Shown here piece by piece: positions 54,386 to 63,647 of a stretch of DNA of 64,000 nucleotides; within the stretch, counting starts at the first letter, position 1, and the number at the start of each line of letters is the position of its first letter. The notes below the pieces were generated by a model. That model was not told the origin of the DNA, did no database searches, and worked only from the letters and a program-made list of their open reading frames with translations. The stretch lies in the NCBI GenBank assembly GCA_958295875.1, contig OY282379.1:1240001-1304000 (forward strand), in the 5' to 3' direction. The translations under genes were made by a program, and so were the position numbers. This DNA is from an uncultured Pseudomonadales bacterium. GTDB taxonomy: Bacteria; Pseudomonadota; Gammaproteobacteria; Pseudomonadales; Azotimanducaceae.

Positions 54386-54724
54386 ATGCAAGTCACCACC
54401 GACCACTCCGCAGCCGTTGCGCTGGCGGCCGTCACCGGGCGCGTGGATTCGTCCACAGCGCAAGACTTCGAAGACGCGCTCATCAGTGCCTTGGAAGGCG
54501 GCGACCACCGCGTCGTGCTCGATTGCCGCGAACTCACGTTCCTGAGCAGCGCCGGGCTGCGCGCCCTGCTGGTGGCGTTGAAGAAGGCCAACGCCGCCGG
54601 CGGCAGGCTGGTGATGTCCGGCACACCAGATCGCATTCGCGAGGTGTTGGAGGTGAGCGGCTTTTCGCGTTTCCTGCAGCTCTTCGCCGAGGTGGAGGAA
54701 GCGGCCGCGAGTTTCCAGGCATAG
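54386..54724 (+). CDS. STAS-domain anti-sigma-factor antagonist-like protein
   Basis: This 112-residue single-domain protein begins VTTDHSAAVALAAVTGRVDS and holds the STAS phospho-site region LTFLSSAGLRALLVALKKAN with the acceptor Ser. Such proteins bind and release anti-sigma kinases, or sit in lipid/phosphorelay systems. No kinase or phosphatase partner is nearby. A TAGAAT box (54350-54355) lies about 30 bp upstream of the start and could be its -10, though I find no -35. Confidence 0.82.
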   Translation: MQVTTDHSAAVALAAVTGRVDSSTAQDFEDALISALEGGDHRVVLDCRELTFLSSAGLRALLVALKKANAAGGRLVMSGTPDRIREVLEVSGFSRFLQLFAEVEEAAASFQA

Positions 54725-54741
54725 CCAGGCATCGAGCGCCC

Positions 54742-55398
54742 ATGGACATGGCCGCGCCCACCGAAGGCGTCATACGGTTCCGCTACGCGCTGAGTCCGCC
54801 AGACGCTCCTTTCCCCTCACGCCCGTTAAGCGCCCTGAACGCTTGGCGGCGGATATTGCGGGGAACGGGCTTGCTCGGCCAAGAGCGGGACCGCTACGGT
54901 GGCTACGGCTTTGGCAACGTCTCGGCCCGAGATGGCCCCGGCGACGCATCGTTCCTCATCACCGGCACGCAAACCGGCGCCTTGGAATCGTTGCCGGCGC
55001 AGGCGTTCGCCCGGGTCGTCAGCGTCGACTTGGAGCGCTTCGCCGCCACCGCCGAAGGCACCTCGGCGCCCTCTTCCGAAGCCCTCACCCACGCGGCGAT
55101 CTACCGCGCAGACCCCAGCGTGCGCTGGGTGTTCCACGGCCACTCCCCAGACATCTTTGCCGCTGCCAAGGCCCTCACGCTGCCAACGGTGGCCGCCGAC
55201 GTCGAGTACGGCACGCCACAGATGGCGGCGGCCGTCGCCACGCTCTTGGAACGCCACGCCAGCCGTCCGCTCGTATTCGTGAGCCTAGGGCATGAAGACG
55301 GCGTGTTTGCCTGCGGCGACGACGCCGATGCGGTGGGTTCGTTGCTCATCGCCACCTTGGCGCGGGCCTTCGCCGCCGGCGACGTCCAGCCTTCCTGA
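54742..55398 (+). CDS. Class II aldolase/adducin family protein
   Basis: This 218-residue protein contains GFGNVSARDGPGDASFLITG, SSEALTHAAIYRAD and VRWVFHGHSPDIFAAAK; the HxH pair should bind the divalent metal. Its last base is shared with the mtnA start (TGATG). That coupling suggests it acts after MtnA on 5-methylthioribulose-1-P, either as an MtnB-type dehydratase or as the aldolase of the DHAP shunt. The sequence does not decide between them. The ATG at 54742 is preferred over the longer frame beginning 54523. Confidence 0.8.
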   Translation: MDMAAPTEGVIRFRYALSPPDAPFPSRPLSALNAWRRILRGTGLLGQERDRYGGYGFGNVSARDGPGDASFLITGTQTGALESLPAQAFARVVSVDLERFAATAEGTSAPSSEALTHAAIYRADPSVRWVFHGHSPDIFAAAKALTLPTVAADVEYGTPQMAAAVATLLERHASRPLVFVSLGHEDGVFACGDDADAVGSLLIATLARAFAAGDVQPS

Positions 55399-56387
55399 TG
55401 AGCCGGGAGCGGGACGTGAAGGGAGGCGCCAACGCGCCGGCGTCGATTCGCTGGCGCGACGGGCGGCTTTGGCTCCTCGATCAACGCAAGCTGCCAGACG
55501 CCGTGGTCTATGAGGAACAACGCAGCGCGCGCGACGTCGCCTCCTCCATCGCGCAAATGACGGTGCGCGGCGCACCGGCCATCGGCATCGCGGCTGCCTA
55601 TGGCATGGCCCTCGCCGCCAAGGCCGGCGAGCCACTGCCGGCCGCCGCGGCGACGCTGATCGCGGCCCGGCCCACCGCGGTGAACCTCGCGTGGGCGGTG
55701 CAGCGCGTGTTGGCGGCGCCGTCGCCAGAGGCGGCGGCGGTGGCGATTCACCAAGAAGACGTCGCCATGTGCCAAGCGATTGGCGCCAACGGCGTCGGCC
55801 TCATCGACGACGGTTGCGCGGCGCTCACGCACTGCAATGCCGGCGCCTTGGCGGTCTCCACCCTCGGCACAGCCACGGCGCCGCTTTACTTGGCCCATGC
55901 GGCCGGCAAGCGGTTCAGCGTGTTCGTGGATGAAACCCGGCCAGCGCTCCAAGGCGCCCGCCTCACCGCGTGGGAGCTGCTGCGCGCCGGCTTGGATGTG
56001 ACGCTCATCTGCGACAGCGCCGCGGCGCACTTGATGGCCGAAGGCGGCATCGACTTGGTGATCGTCGGCGCCGACCGCGTGGCGGCCAACGGCGACGTGG
56101 TGAACAAGATCGGCACGCGGGCGCTGGCCATCGTGAGCCGCTACCACGGCGTGCCGTTCTACGTCGCCCTGCCAGCCTCAACGTTTGACCCAGCCGCCGC
56201 CAACGGCGCCGCGGTGGTCATCGAGGAACGCGATGCCGGCGAGGTGACCGGACCCATTCCCGCGCCGCCCGGCGTCGCCGCGCGCAACCCCGCCTTCGAC
56301 GTGACCCCGGCGGAGTTGGTGACCGCATGGATCACCGATCGGGGCCGCTTCCATACGGCTGCCGAGTTAGGCGGCCTGGCGGCCTAA
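55398..56387 (+). CDS. mtnA: S-methyl-5-thioribose-1-phosphate isomerase
   Basis: This 329-residue enzyme converts MTR-1-P to MTRu-1-P in methionine salvage. It shows IAQMTVRGAPAIGIAAAYGM, ALTHCNAGALAVSTLGTATA (catalytic Cys), FVDETRPALQGARLTAWEL, ICDSAAAHLM and VGADRVAANGDVVNKIGTRA with the catalytic Asp. The length is typical. No mtnK, mtnC or mtnD is in the window, so only part of the pathway is local. Confidence 0.95.
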   Translation: MSRERDVKGGANAPASIRWRDGRLWLLDQRKLPDAVVYEEQRSARDVASSIAQMTVRGAPAIGIAAAYGMALAAKAGEPLPAAAATLIAARPTAVNLAWAVQRVLAAPSPEAAAVAIHQEDVAMCQAIGANGVGLIDDGCAALTHCNAGALAVSTLGTATAPLYLAHAAGKRFSVFVDETRPALQGARLTAWELLRAGLDVTLICDSAAAHLMAEGGIDLVIVGADRVAANGDVVNKIGTRALAIVSRYHGVPFYVALPASTFDPAAANGAAVVIEERDAGEVTGPIPAPPGVAARNPAFDVTPAELVTAWITDRGRFHTAAELGGLAA

Positions 56388-56469
56388 CCCGCGCGCAGGC
56401 GTTCAGGCCGGCACCGGTCGGACGCCTTGTCGCCATCCCTTGCTACCATCCCGCCATCATCATTTTGGG

Positions 56470-57087
56470 ATGCCCAGCGACTTGTCCGATGTCGGCCGCG
56501 CGTTGAACGGGTTCGTCGCCCGTTATCTGGAAGCGTTCCCAGACCTCTACGAAATCCACGATCCAACGTGGCGCTCGCCTTGCGAGGTGGGCGAGCCCCA
56601 TGCCTGGCCAGACGGCACGCAGGTGGTGCGGTGGCGCCCGGTGGAACGTCGCTACGCCGAGGATTTCGCCGGCATCGAGAACGCCTTGGAGACGACCATC
56701 CACGCAGACATCAAGGCGTACTACGGCGCATTTTGGTCTGGCGGCCTCGAAGCGGTTGCCAGCGAAGGGCATGTGAGCCTCATCTTGCTGTGGAACCAAG
56801 CGGATGCCGAACGGCTCACGGAGAACCTCATCGGACACGCGCTGGCCAAGCAGCGGGCGCGGGCGCCGTTCAGCGTGTTCTTCGCCTGCACGGAGGCGAA
56901 CTCGGAACTCTTCCTGTCGGTGCAGAACGACACCGGGCAGGTGATGCTGGAACGGCCTGGCTACAAGCCGCTGCGCACGGTTGCCCCGTCTCTCGGCGCC
57001 TTCCTCAACGACTTGCAGCCCGCTTCACCCTTCCTGCATCCAGAGCGGGCCGCATTGGGGGGCGAGCCAAGCGGGCCGGCGGCCTGA
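56470..57087 (+). CDS. syd: SecY-interacting protein Syd
   Basis: This 205-residue cytosolic protein starts SDVGRALNGFVARYLEAFPD. It has WRPVERRYAEDFAGIENALE, DIKAYYGAFWSGGLEA and the late NDTGQVMLERPGYKPLRTVA, matching the Syd family. Syd binds SecY and helps watch over the assembled translocon. The gene is restricted largely to Gammaproteobacteria, which supports the assignment of this DNA. ATG at 56470 is preferred. Confidence 0.88.
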   Translation: MPSDLSDVGRALNGFVARYLEAFPDLYEIHDPTWRSPCEVGEPHAWPDGTQVVRWRPVERRYAEDFAGIENALETTIHADIKAYYGAFWSGGLEAVASEGHVSLILLWNQADAERLTENLIGHALAKQRARAPFSVFFACTEANSELFLSVQNDTGQVMLERPGYKPLRTVAPSLGAFLNDLQPASPFLHPERAALGGEPSGPAA

Positions 57088-57117
57088 ACAGGTTGCCGTC
57101 ATCCCACATGGCGACGC

Positions 57118-58365
57118 TCATCCCGCATGGCGACACTGCGGCGCACGGCCTTGCAATGCCGCAACGTCCTCAGCGGCGCACCACACGCGCATCAGGTTGG
57201 CGCCCAAGATGCGCTCCAAGTCTCGCTCGCCATAGCCGCGCCGCAGCAAGCCGGCGATGAGGTTCGGAAAGTCCGCCACATCCTTTAGGCCGATGGGCAG
57301 CGTGTCGCCAACGCCGTCATAGTCCGAACCGATGCCGACATGCTCGATGCCGGCGATGGCGACCACCCGGTCGATGTGGTCAATCACGGTGTCCACGGTC
57401 GCGTAGGGGTAGGGATGCGCTTGCCGATATGCTGCCTGGAAGGCGCGCTGACCCTCGCGGTCCCGCGCTCCGCCGTGTTCCTTCATGTAGGCTGCGGCGG
57501 CGCGCTCAGCCCACCGCCGCGCCGCATTGGAGACGAAGCCGCTGCCGAAGTTGATCTGCACGACGCCCCCGCCCTCGGCAACGGCGCGCACCAGCGCGTC
57601 ATCCATGTTGCGGTGGAAGCCCGGCAGGAAGTGGCGCAGCGAAGAATGTGAAGCGATCACCGGCGCCGCCGAGCGCTCCAGCACCTGCCAAGCGGCGGCG
57701 TCCGACAAGTGCGACACATCGATCATCACGCCCCAGGCGTTGAGCTCTGCCACAGCCCGCTGGCCAAGCGGCGACAACCCACGCCACCGCGCCTCGACGT
57801 CGTAGCTCGAATCCGAGAGCGCGTTGGAGCGCCCATGCGCCAGCGTCACATAGCGCACGCCACGCGCCATGAAGTGGTCGAGATTGACCAAGCCGGCGCC
57901 GAGCGGGCTGCCGTTCTCCATGCCGAGGGGCAGCGCCAGCCGGCCACTCGCGCGCAACGCGGCAACGTCCGCGGCGCAAGTGGCAATGCCAAACCGTTCC
58001 GGCATCGACGCCGCCATCTGCTCCATGAGGTCGATCAAGGCGTCGGCGTGGCGTTTCGGCGCCGGCGCCGACGGCGACGTGAAGATGGACATGAACGCGA
58101 CGTCGAGCCCGCCAAGCCGCGCCCGCGGGTAATCGAACTGGCCGCTGGACGCGAGCGGCCGCACAGCATCCGGCTGCATGAGGCGGCGAATGGGAAAGTC
58201 GATGTGCGTGTCGACGATGAGAAGTTGCGCCGCCAAGGCTCGGGCGCGCTCCTCTAAGCCCGCCGCCTCACCCTCGGCCTTCGCCGGCACGCCGTGGGCG
58301 CCCAAAGCCGTCAAGCAGGCCAATGCCATCAAAGCGCGCCGCCGCCATGCGCCGCCTCGCGTCAC
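57118..58365 (-). CDS. Membrane dipeptidase (M19 renal dipeptidase family)
   Basis: This 415-residue exported zinc peptidase has HxD in IVDTHIDFPIRRLM, Glu in LGMENGSPLGAG, HLSDAAAWQVL, ASHSSLRHFLPGFHRN and HVGIGSDYDGVGDTLP. It should cleave dipeptides, including those with D-residues or dehydropeptides. The GTG at 58365 gives a basic n-region and a hydrophobic segment (MALACLTALGAHGVPAKA), i.e. a signal peptide. An internal ATG at 58329 is an alternative. Confidence 0.9.
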   Translation of the reverse strand: MTRGGAWRRRALMALACLTALGAHGVPAKAEGEAAGLEERARALAAQLLIVDTHIDFPIRRLMQPDAVRPLASSGQFDYPRARLGGLDVAFMSIFTSPSAPAPKRHADALIDLMEQMAASMPERFGIATCAADVAALRASGRLALPLGMENGSPLGAGLVNLDHFMARGVRYVTLAHGRSNALSDSSYDVEARWRGLSPLGQRAVAELNAWGVMIDVSHLSDAAAWQVLERSAAPVIASHSSLRHFLPGFHRNMDDALVRAVAEGGGVVQINFGSGFVSNAARRWAERAAAAYMKEHGGARDREGQRAFQAAYRQAHPYPYATVDTVIDHIDRVVAIAGIEHVGIGSDYDGVGDTLPIGLKDVADFPNLIAGLLRRGYGERDLERILGANLMRVWCAAEDVAALQGRAPQCRHAG

Positions 58366-58409
58366 GTTTGCCGAACGCCGGCACAATTCAGCGGGGCGCC
58401 GGCCAGCGC

Positions 58410-58892
58410 TCACTGGACTGTTGCCGCTTCCAGCGCCAGCAGCTGCCGTTTCACCTCCAATCCTCCGCCAAAGCCCGTGAGGCTGCCATCGCTGCCAATG
58501 ACGCGGTGGCAGGGAATGATGATGGGCAGCGGATTGCGTCCATTCGCCGCGCCCACCGCCCGCACCGCGCGCGGCCGACCGATTTGCCAAGCGATCTCCG
58601 CGTAGGTGCGCGTCTCGCCGTAGGGAATCGCCCGCAGCGCGTCGAGCACCGCCATCTGAAACTCCGTGCATGTGAAATGCATCGTCAAGGCGAACTGCCG
58701 CCGGCGCCCGTCGAAGTACTCCGCCAGTTGCGCGCGGGCCTCGTCGCAGGCGCTGTCATCGCGCACCCAATCCGGCTCGGGGTTCGGCGCCTCCGCGCCG
58801 CAAAAGCGAATCGTTGCGAGGGAATCGTCCCGCGACGCCAACAACAGCGTTCCCACCGGGCTCGGCATTAGCGTGTACTGCGTGGTCTCCAT
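58410..58892 (-). CDS. ogt: Methylated-DNA--protein-cysteine methyltransferase
   Basis: This 160-residue suicide repair protein moves methyl groups from O6-methylguanine to its own cysteine. The active-site motif is IIIPCHRVIGSDGSLTGFGG. Upstream is PYGETRTYAEIAWQIGRPRA with the DNA-binding helix and RAVGAANGRNP. The ATG at 58892 has AAGGA about 6 bases upstream and is preferred over an ATG at 58913. Confidence 0.95.
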   Translation of the reverse strand: METTQYTLMPSPVGTLLLASRDDSLATIRFCGAEAPNPEPDWVRDDSACDEARAQLAEYFDGRRRQFALTMHFTCTEFQMAVLDALRAIPYGETRTYAEIAWQIGRPRAVRAVGAANGRNPLPIIIPCHRVIGSDGSLTGFGGGLEVKRQLLALEAATVQ

Positions 58893-59056
58893 GATCAATC
58901 CTTGTCCATTCATTGGCCGCGCCGCGTCCCGTTGCGAAGCGCGGAGTGCGGTCGGTTTCGGCCGTCAGCTTATCAAGGCGCTTCGCCAAGCGGGGCGAAA
59001 GCAGCGCCCCAAGCACCGTGATAGGGTTGAACGCTTAGGCCCCGCAGGAGCGCATC

Positions 59057-59737
59057 GTGAGCGCAGAGAACGAACTCATCATCGAACAGATCGAAATCGG
59101 CCCCATGGCCAACTTCACCTATCTCGTCGGTTCACGGAGCACCCGCAAAGTGGCGATCGTCGACCCAGCTTGGGACATCGACGGGCTGCTCAAACACATC
59201 GAGGAGCGCGACTATCAACTCGTCGCTGCGCTGGCCACGCACTATCACCCAGACCATATCGGCGGCGGCATGCGCGGGCACAACATCGCCGGCTTCGCCG
59301 AATTGCTGGAAAAGCAACCCGTCAAGCTCTACGCGCACAAGTACGAAGCGGACGGCGTGAAGAAGGTGACCGGCATCTCGGACACAGACATGGTGAAGGT
59401 GGATTCCGGCGATGCGCTCACGGTGGGCGACGTCGAGATCGAGTTCCTGCACACGCCGGGCCACACGCCGGGGTCGCAGTGCTTCCGCGTGAAGAACACC
59501 TTGGTGTCCGGCGACACGCTCTTCATCGACGGCTGTGGGCGGGTGGACTTGCCCGGCTCCGACCCCGCCGAGATGTATCACAGCCTGCAGAAGCTCAAGT
59601 CGCTGCCGGACGACACGCTGCTGTTGCCGGGCCACAACTACAGCGCGGTGCCGAACGCCACGCTCGGCGAAGCGAAGCAACGCAACGCTTACCTCGCGAT
59701 CGCCGATGCCGCCGCTTGGAAGCAGGTGATGGGCTGA
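59057..59737 (+). CDS. MBL-fold metal hydrolase, glyoxalase II/persulfide-dioxygenase-like
   Basis: This 226-residue protein has the metallo-beta-lactamase motif THYHPDHIGGG. Further metal ligands are in HTPGHTPGSQCFRV, GDTLFIDGCGRVDLPGSDPA and LLPGHNYSAVP. The GCGRVDLPGSDP segment resembles the persulfide-dioxygenase/ETHE1-like and YcbL groups. The likely role is hydrolysis of a glutathione thioester or oxidation of persulfide; the sequence does not decide. The start is GTG. Confidence 0.87.
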   Translation: MSAENELIIEQIEIGPMANFTYLVGSRSTRKVAIVDPAWDIDGLLKHIEERDYQLVAALATHYHPDHIGGGMRGHNIAGFAELLEKQPVKLYAHKYEADGVKKVTGISDTDMVKVDSGDALTVGDVEIEFLHTPGHTPGSQCFRVKNTLVSGDTLFIDGCGRVDLPGSDPAEMYHSLQKLKSLPDDTLLLPGHNYSAVPNATLGEAKQRNAYLAIADAAAWKQVMG

Positions 59738-59754
59738 GGGCCGAGCGGGCCGGC

Positions 59755-60729
59755 TCAGAGCAATAGATGCGCCACGGCGTCGCGCTCCGCGGTGAGCTCG
59801 CGCTCGGTTTCCGCCATCTTGGCGCGGCTGAAATCGTCGATGTCGAGGCCTTGGACGATCTGCCAATCCCCATCCGAGCAGGTGACGGGGAACGAATAGA
59901 TGAGGCCCGGCGCCACGCCGTAGCTGCCATCGGCGTAGACGCCCATGCTGACAACGCCGTCTGCGCCGCGCACCCAATCGCGTACATGGTCGATGGCGGC
60001 GCTGGCGGCCGAAGCGGCGCTGGACGCGCCACGCGCCTGGATGATGGCGGCGCCACGCTGTTGCACCGCGGGAATGAACTCGTTTTCGTACCAAGCCATG
60101 TCGATCTGATCCATCGCCGGGACGCCCCGCACGGTGGCCGCCTGCAGCGCCGGATACTGCGTGGCGGAGTGGTTGCCCCAGATGGCGAGCCCCGCGATGT
60201 CGCTGACATCGGCGCCCGTGTGCGCCGCTAGCTGGGCGAGGGCGCGGTTGTGGTCCAGCCGCGTCATGGCGGTGAAGTTGCGCGGCGGCAGGTCCGGCGC
60301 GTTGCGCTGGGCGATCAGGCAATTCGTGTTGGCGGGGTTGCCCACCACCAACACCTTCACGTCCCTCGCGGCGCGGTCGTTCAATGCCTTGCCCTGCACG
60401 GAGAAGATAGCGGCGTTCGCCTCCAGCAAATCGCCACGCTCCATGCCAGCCGCACGCGGGCGGGCGCCCACCAACAGCGCGACGTCGACGCCGTCGAACG
60501 CCTCTTCCGCGTCGTCCGTGGCCGTCACGCCGTCGACAAGCGGAAACGCGCAGTCCTCGATCTCCATGATGACGCCGCGCGCCGCATCCATCGCCGGCGG
60601 GATTTCCAAGAGCCGCAGCGAGACGGGCGTGTCCGTGCCAAGCATTTGGCCAGAAGCGATGCGGAACGCCAGCGCATACCCGATCTGCCCCGCTCCACCG
60701 GTTACAGCAACCCGCACAGGCTCCGCCAT
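59755..60729 (-). CDS. mdh: Malate dehydrogenase
   Basis: This 324-residue enzyme interconverts malate and oxaloacetate with NAD. It has the Rossmann loop [54 protein letters not shown], catalytic Asp in [15 protein letters not shown] and catalytic His in [11 protein letters not shown]. It belongs to the MDH type with the GARPR loop. The ATG at 60729 has GGGGG upstream; an ATG at 60744 is an alternative. Confidence 0.95.
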   Translation of the reverse strand: MAEPVRVAVTGGAGQIGYALAFRIASGQMLGTDTPVSLRLLEIPPAMDAARGVIMEIEDCAFPLVDGVTATDDAEEAFDGVDVALLVGARPRAAGMERGDLLEANAAIFSVQGKALNDRAARDVKVLVVGNPANTNCLIAQRNAPDLPPRNFTAMTRLDHNRALAQLAAHTGADVSDIAGLAIWGNHSATQYPALQAATVRGVPAMDQIDMAWYENEFIPAVQQRGAAIIQARGASSAASAASAAIDHVRDWVRGADGVVSMGVYADGSYGVAPGLIYSFPVTCSDGDWQIVQGLDIDDFSRAKMAETERELTAERDAVAHLLL

Positions 60730-60812
60730 CGCAGCCCCCAACATGAAGAAAGGCCGCGCATTCTAGCAAGGGCAGCCAAGCCGCTAGCGGGCGGCGCCGA
60801 CCCTGGCCGGGT

Positions 60813-61229
60813 TCAGCGGAACTCGTGAAACCAAGTGCCTTCGGCGCGCAAAGCGAGGGCCTTGGCGACGAACGGCGCAGTGGCGGCTGGCAACTGCGCG
60901 GGCAGCGCCCAAGCAAGGTCGTCACATAGCTCCGGCTCGCCGATGGCCGCGGCGCCGCGCCATTTGCGGGCTTCGAAGATGAAGTCCACCCCGCCGCGGT
61001 AGGGCATCGCAATCACCGGGTCGATGTCCAGCACCTCGACGCCGGTTTCCTCGGCAACCTCGCGCACCGCGGCGGCGGCAACCGCTTCGCCCTTGTCCAC
61101 ATGGCCGCCCGGCAAGGTGTAGGCACCGTCCAGAAAGCCCGTGTTGGCGCGCCGCAGCAGTAGCAGGCGACCTTCGGCATCGAACACGAAGGTGTGCGCG
61201 ATCACCCGATGCAGCGTCCGCTCAGGCAT
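60813..61229 (-). CDS. NUDIX hydrolase
   Basis: This 138-residue protein holds a full Nudix box (GGHVDKGEAVAAAAVREVAE followed by ETGVEV), with the metal-binding REVAEE core. It should hydrolyse a nucleoside diphosphate linked to another group; the substrate is not readable. The ATG at 61229 is chosen; ten extra upstream residues are possible. It follows the downstream gene of the next entry by 30 bp on the same strand. Confidence 0.88.
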   Translation of the reverse strand: MPERTLHRVIAHTFVFDAEGRLLLLRRANTGFLDGAYTLPGGHVDKGEAVAAAAVREVAEETGVEVLDIDPVIAMPYRGGVDFIFEARKWRGAAAIGEPELCDDLAWALPAQLPAATAPFVAKALALRAEGTWFHEFR

Positions 61230-61259
61230 GACAGGCGCCGCCGCCCGGCCGAGCGCCAA

Positions 61260-61844
61260 CTAGGCGATCAAACGGGTGGCGTAGGCGACGGTGCTGCGCG
61301 TGAGCTCGCCACGCCGCGCGAAGCACTGCCGCGCCGCCGCCGGCGGCCGCCTGGACGCCTGCCATGAACCGAGGCCGTCGTACCACGTCACCAACAACAT
61401 GGCGCCGTCCTCGTCGGTTGGATCAGGCTGGCAAAAGAGGCCTTGGGGTTCGGCGCGGTAGGCGTCGGTGGTCTCGAAGGTTTCCCAAGCGGTTCGCGAC
61501 AGGTCCACGAACTCGTCGTAGTCCGCCGGGGCCACGGCGAAGAAGCGCAAGACATGGAGCCCCTCGCGCTGCAACGGCGCGGCAGTCGTGGGCCGCGCCG
61601 TGGGCGACAAGGGCAGCGCCGACAGGCAGGTCGCTCCGTCCAAGCGCTGCGCCGCGGCAATGGTCTCCTCGACTTGCGCTGCGCTGCCCACGGTCACGGC
61701 CAGGAGTTCGTCCGAACCCACGCCGAAGAGGCCGAAGAACGCGCCCCAGAGCCGTTCCGGCGCCAGTTCCGCGGTGAGCGCCGCATGCAGCGCCCGCCAA
61801 TCCTGACGCTGACCCTTGAGCCGTAGGAATGCGAAGGTGTCCAT
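61260..61844 (-). CDS. NIPSNAP-like hypothetical protein
   Basis: This 194-residue protein has a repeat-like alpha/beta layout. The second half (HVLRFFAVAPADYDEFVDLS, then WETFETTDAYRAEPQGLF) resembles a NIPSNAP/dimeric alpha-beta-barrel domain. No catalytic motif is visible. The ATG at 61844 is preferred, because the frame upstream of it overlaps the TPP enzyme on the other strand. It precedes the NUDIX gene in the same operon. Confidence 0.65.
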   Translation of the reverse strand: MDTFAFLRLKGQRQDWRALHAALTAELAPERLWGAFFGLFGVGSDELLAVTVGSAAQVEETIAAAQRLDGATCLSALPLSPTARPTTAAPLQREGLHVLRFFAVAPADYDEFVDLSRTAWETFETTDAYRAEPQGLFCQPDPTDEDGAMLLVTWYDGLGSWQASRRPPAAARQCFARRGELTRSTVAYATRLIA

Positions 61845-62019
61845 GAAGCCGCACCGCGTGAGCCAAGTGCTCGGATTACAGCACATCCTTGGATGCACAC
61901 AACGCTCAGCCCAGCGCTCGGAAGGGGACGGCCCGGCACGCGCCGAGCGCCAGCCAGCCATGCCCAAGGGGCAAAGCCCTGCGTGATAAGCTGCCGCCCC
62001 TTTCGACGAGGACGCCCCA

Positions 62020-63567
62020 ATGAACGGCGCGGAGAGCCTGATTCGCACCTTAGCCGCGCACGACGTCACCGTCCATTTCGCGAATCCCGGCACCTCCGAG
62101 ATGCACTTGGTGCAGGCCATCGACGCCGTAGCGGAATGTCGCCCGGTGCTGTGCCTGTTCGAGGGCGTTTGCACCGGCGCCGCCGACGGCTACGCCCGCC
62201 TGCGCGGCACTCCCGCTGCCACGTTGCTCCACTTGGGCGCCGGCTTAGGCAACGGCATCGCCAATCTGCACAACTGCCGCCGCGCCGGCACGCCGCTCAT
62301 CAACGTGGTGGGCGACCATGCCATCCATCACGTCGCCTACGACGCGCCCTTGACGGCCGACATCGAGGCCGTGGCGAAGCCGGTGTCTGCTTGGATCAGA
62401 ACGTCGCGCACCTCGGAAGGGCTGGCCCTCGATGGCATCGATGCGGTGCGCGCGGCTCTGCTGCCCCGGCCCAACCCCCGCGGCGGCGTGGCGACGTTGA
62501 TCGTGCCGGCAGACTGCGCTTGGGGAGATGGCCGTGCCCAGCCGCGCCAGCCCTTCATCGACGCATTGCGCAAGCCGCCGATCCATGCCGATGCCATCGA
62601 ACAGGCCGCCAAGCAACTGAACGCGGACGCCATGCTGATGATCGACGGCAATGGCCTCACCGAAGCTGGCATCCGCGCCGCCGGCCGCATCGCTGCCGCA
62701 ACTGGCTGCCGCCTGTTCACACCCACGTTCCCGGCGCGGGTCGAGGCCGGGCCAGAGTTGCCGGCGGTGCAACGGCTGCCGTATTTTCCCGAGCAGATTC
62801 ACGACATCTTCGCCAGCGTGAAGACCCTCGTGCTGGCCGGCGGCGAGCCGCCAGTGAGCTTTTTCGCGTATCGGAACCAAGCCAGCTACCTCGTGCCATC
62901 CCGTTGCGACGTGGTGCGCTTGGCGCATCGGCATGAAGATGTCGAAGCGGCCCTCAAGGACTTGGCGGACACCTTGGATGCACGCCCGGCGCCGGTGCTT
63001 GGCGGCGCGCGGCCGGCGCTTCCCACCGGGCGGCTGAGCGCATTCGGCGTGGCGCAAGTGCTCGCCGCCCGGGCGCCGGAACACAGCATCTTCGCCACGG
63101 ACTCCGGCGGTGGCGGCGCGGCTGGCCCGCTGCTGCAGCAGAGCGTGCGCCACACTTGGCTCAACCTCACCGGCGGCAGCATCGGCGACGGCGGCCCGGT
63201 GGCAGTCGGCGCCGCCATCGCGTGCCCAGAGCGTCAGGTCTTCGCCCTGCTGGGGGATGGCGGCGCCATGTACACGAACCAATACCTGTGGACGGCGGCG
63301 CGGGAGGGGTTGAACATCGTCAGCGTGATCTTCAACAACGGCCAGTACAACATTCTGGACGTGGAGTACCGGCGCTTGGGCGTGAACGATGTCGGCGACA
63401 AGGCAGCAAGCCTCTTCGACCTCCGTAATCCGGCCATCGATTGGGTGCGCCTGGCAGCCAGCCAAGGGGTGCCCGGCGAGCGCGCGGCCACTTGCGAAGA
63501 GTTCGATGCCGCGTTGGGCAAGGCGCTGGCGAGCGACGGCCCCTACCTCATCGAAGCCATGGTTTAG
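62020..63567 (+). CDS. Thiamine-diphosphate enzyme, acetolactate synthase/benzoylformate decarboxylase-like
   Basis: This 515-residue TPP enzyme has the N-terminal FANPGTSEMHLVQAIDAV and Glu in CLFEGVCTGAADGYAR, a central domain, and the C-terminal TPP motif GDGGAMYTNQYLWTAAREG with VIFNNGQY. It lacks an evident FAD-binding insertion and is shorter than catabolic acetolactate synthases (about 560). It could be a decarboxylase or a carboligase for 2-oxo acids; the substrate is not decided by motif. Confidence 0.85.
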   Translation: MNGAESLIRTLAAHDVTVHFANPGTSEMHLVQAIDAVAECRPVLCLFEGVCTGAADGYARLRGTPAATLLHLGAGLGNGIANLHNCRRAGTPLINVVGDHAIHHVAYDAPLTADIEAVAKPVSAWIRTSRTSEGLALDGIDAVRAALLPRPNPRGGVATLIVPADCAWGDGRAQPRQPFIDALRKPPIHADAIEQAAKQLNADAMLMIDGNGLTEAGIRAAGRIAAATGCRLFTPTFPARVEAGPELPAVQRLPYFPEQIHDIFASVKTLVLAGGEPPVSFFAYRNQASYLVPSRCDVVRLAHRHEDVEAALKDLADTLDARPAPVLGGARPALPTGRLSAFGVAQVLAARAPEHSIFATDSGGGGAAGPLLQQSVRHTWLNLTGGSIGDGGPVAVGAAIACPERQVFALLGDGGAMYTNQYLWTAAREGLNIVSVIFNNGQYNILDVEYRRLGVNDVGDKAASLFDLRNPAIDWVRLAASQGVPGERAATCEEFDAALGKALASDGPYLIEAMV

Positions 63568-63647
63568 CGCCTCGGCGGCACACGCCATCGCGGCGGCCCG
63601 CCACCGGCGTGGTAGCCTCGACCAGTCGCGCACCTGCCACCATTCCG

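Noticed and set aside
62245..63633. A 462-residue minus-strand protein opposite the TPP enzyme
   Set aside because: It is antisense to a gene with clear TPP motifs and shows no family motifs of its own.
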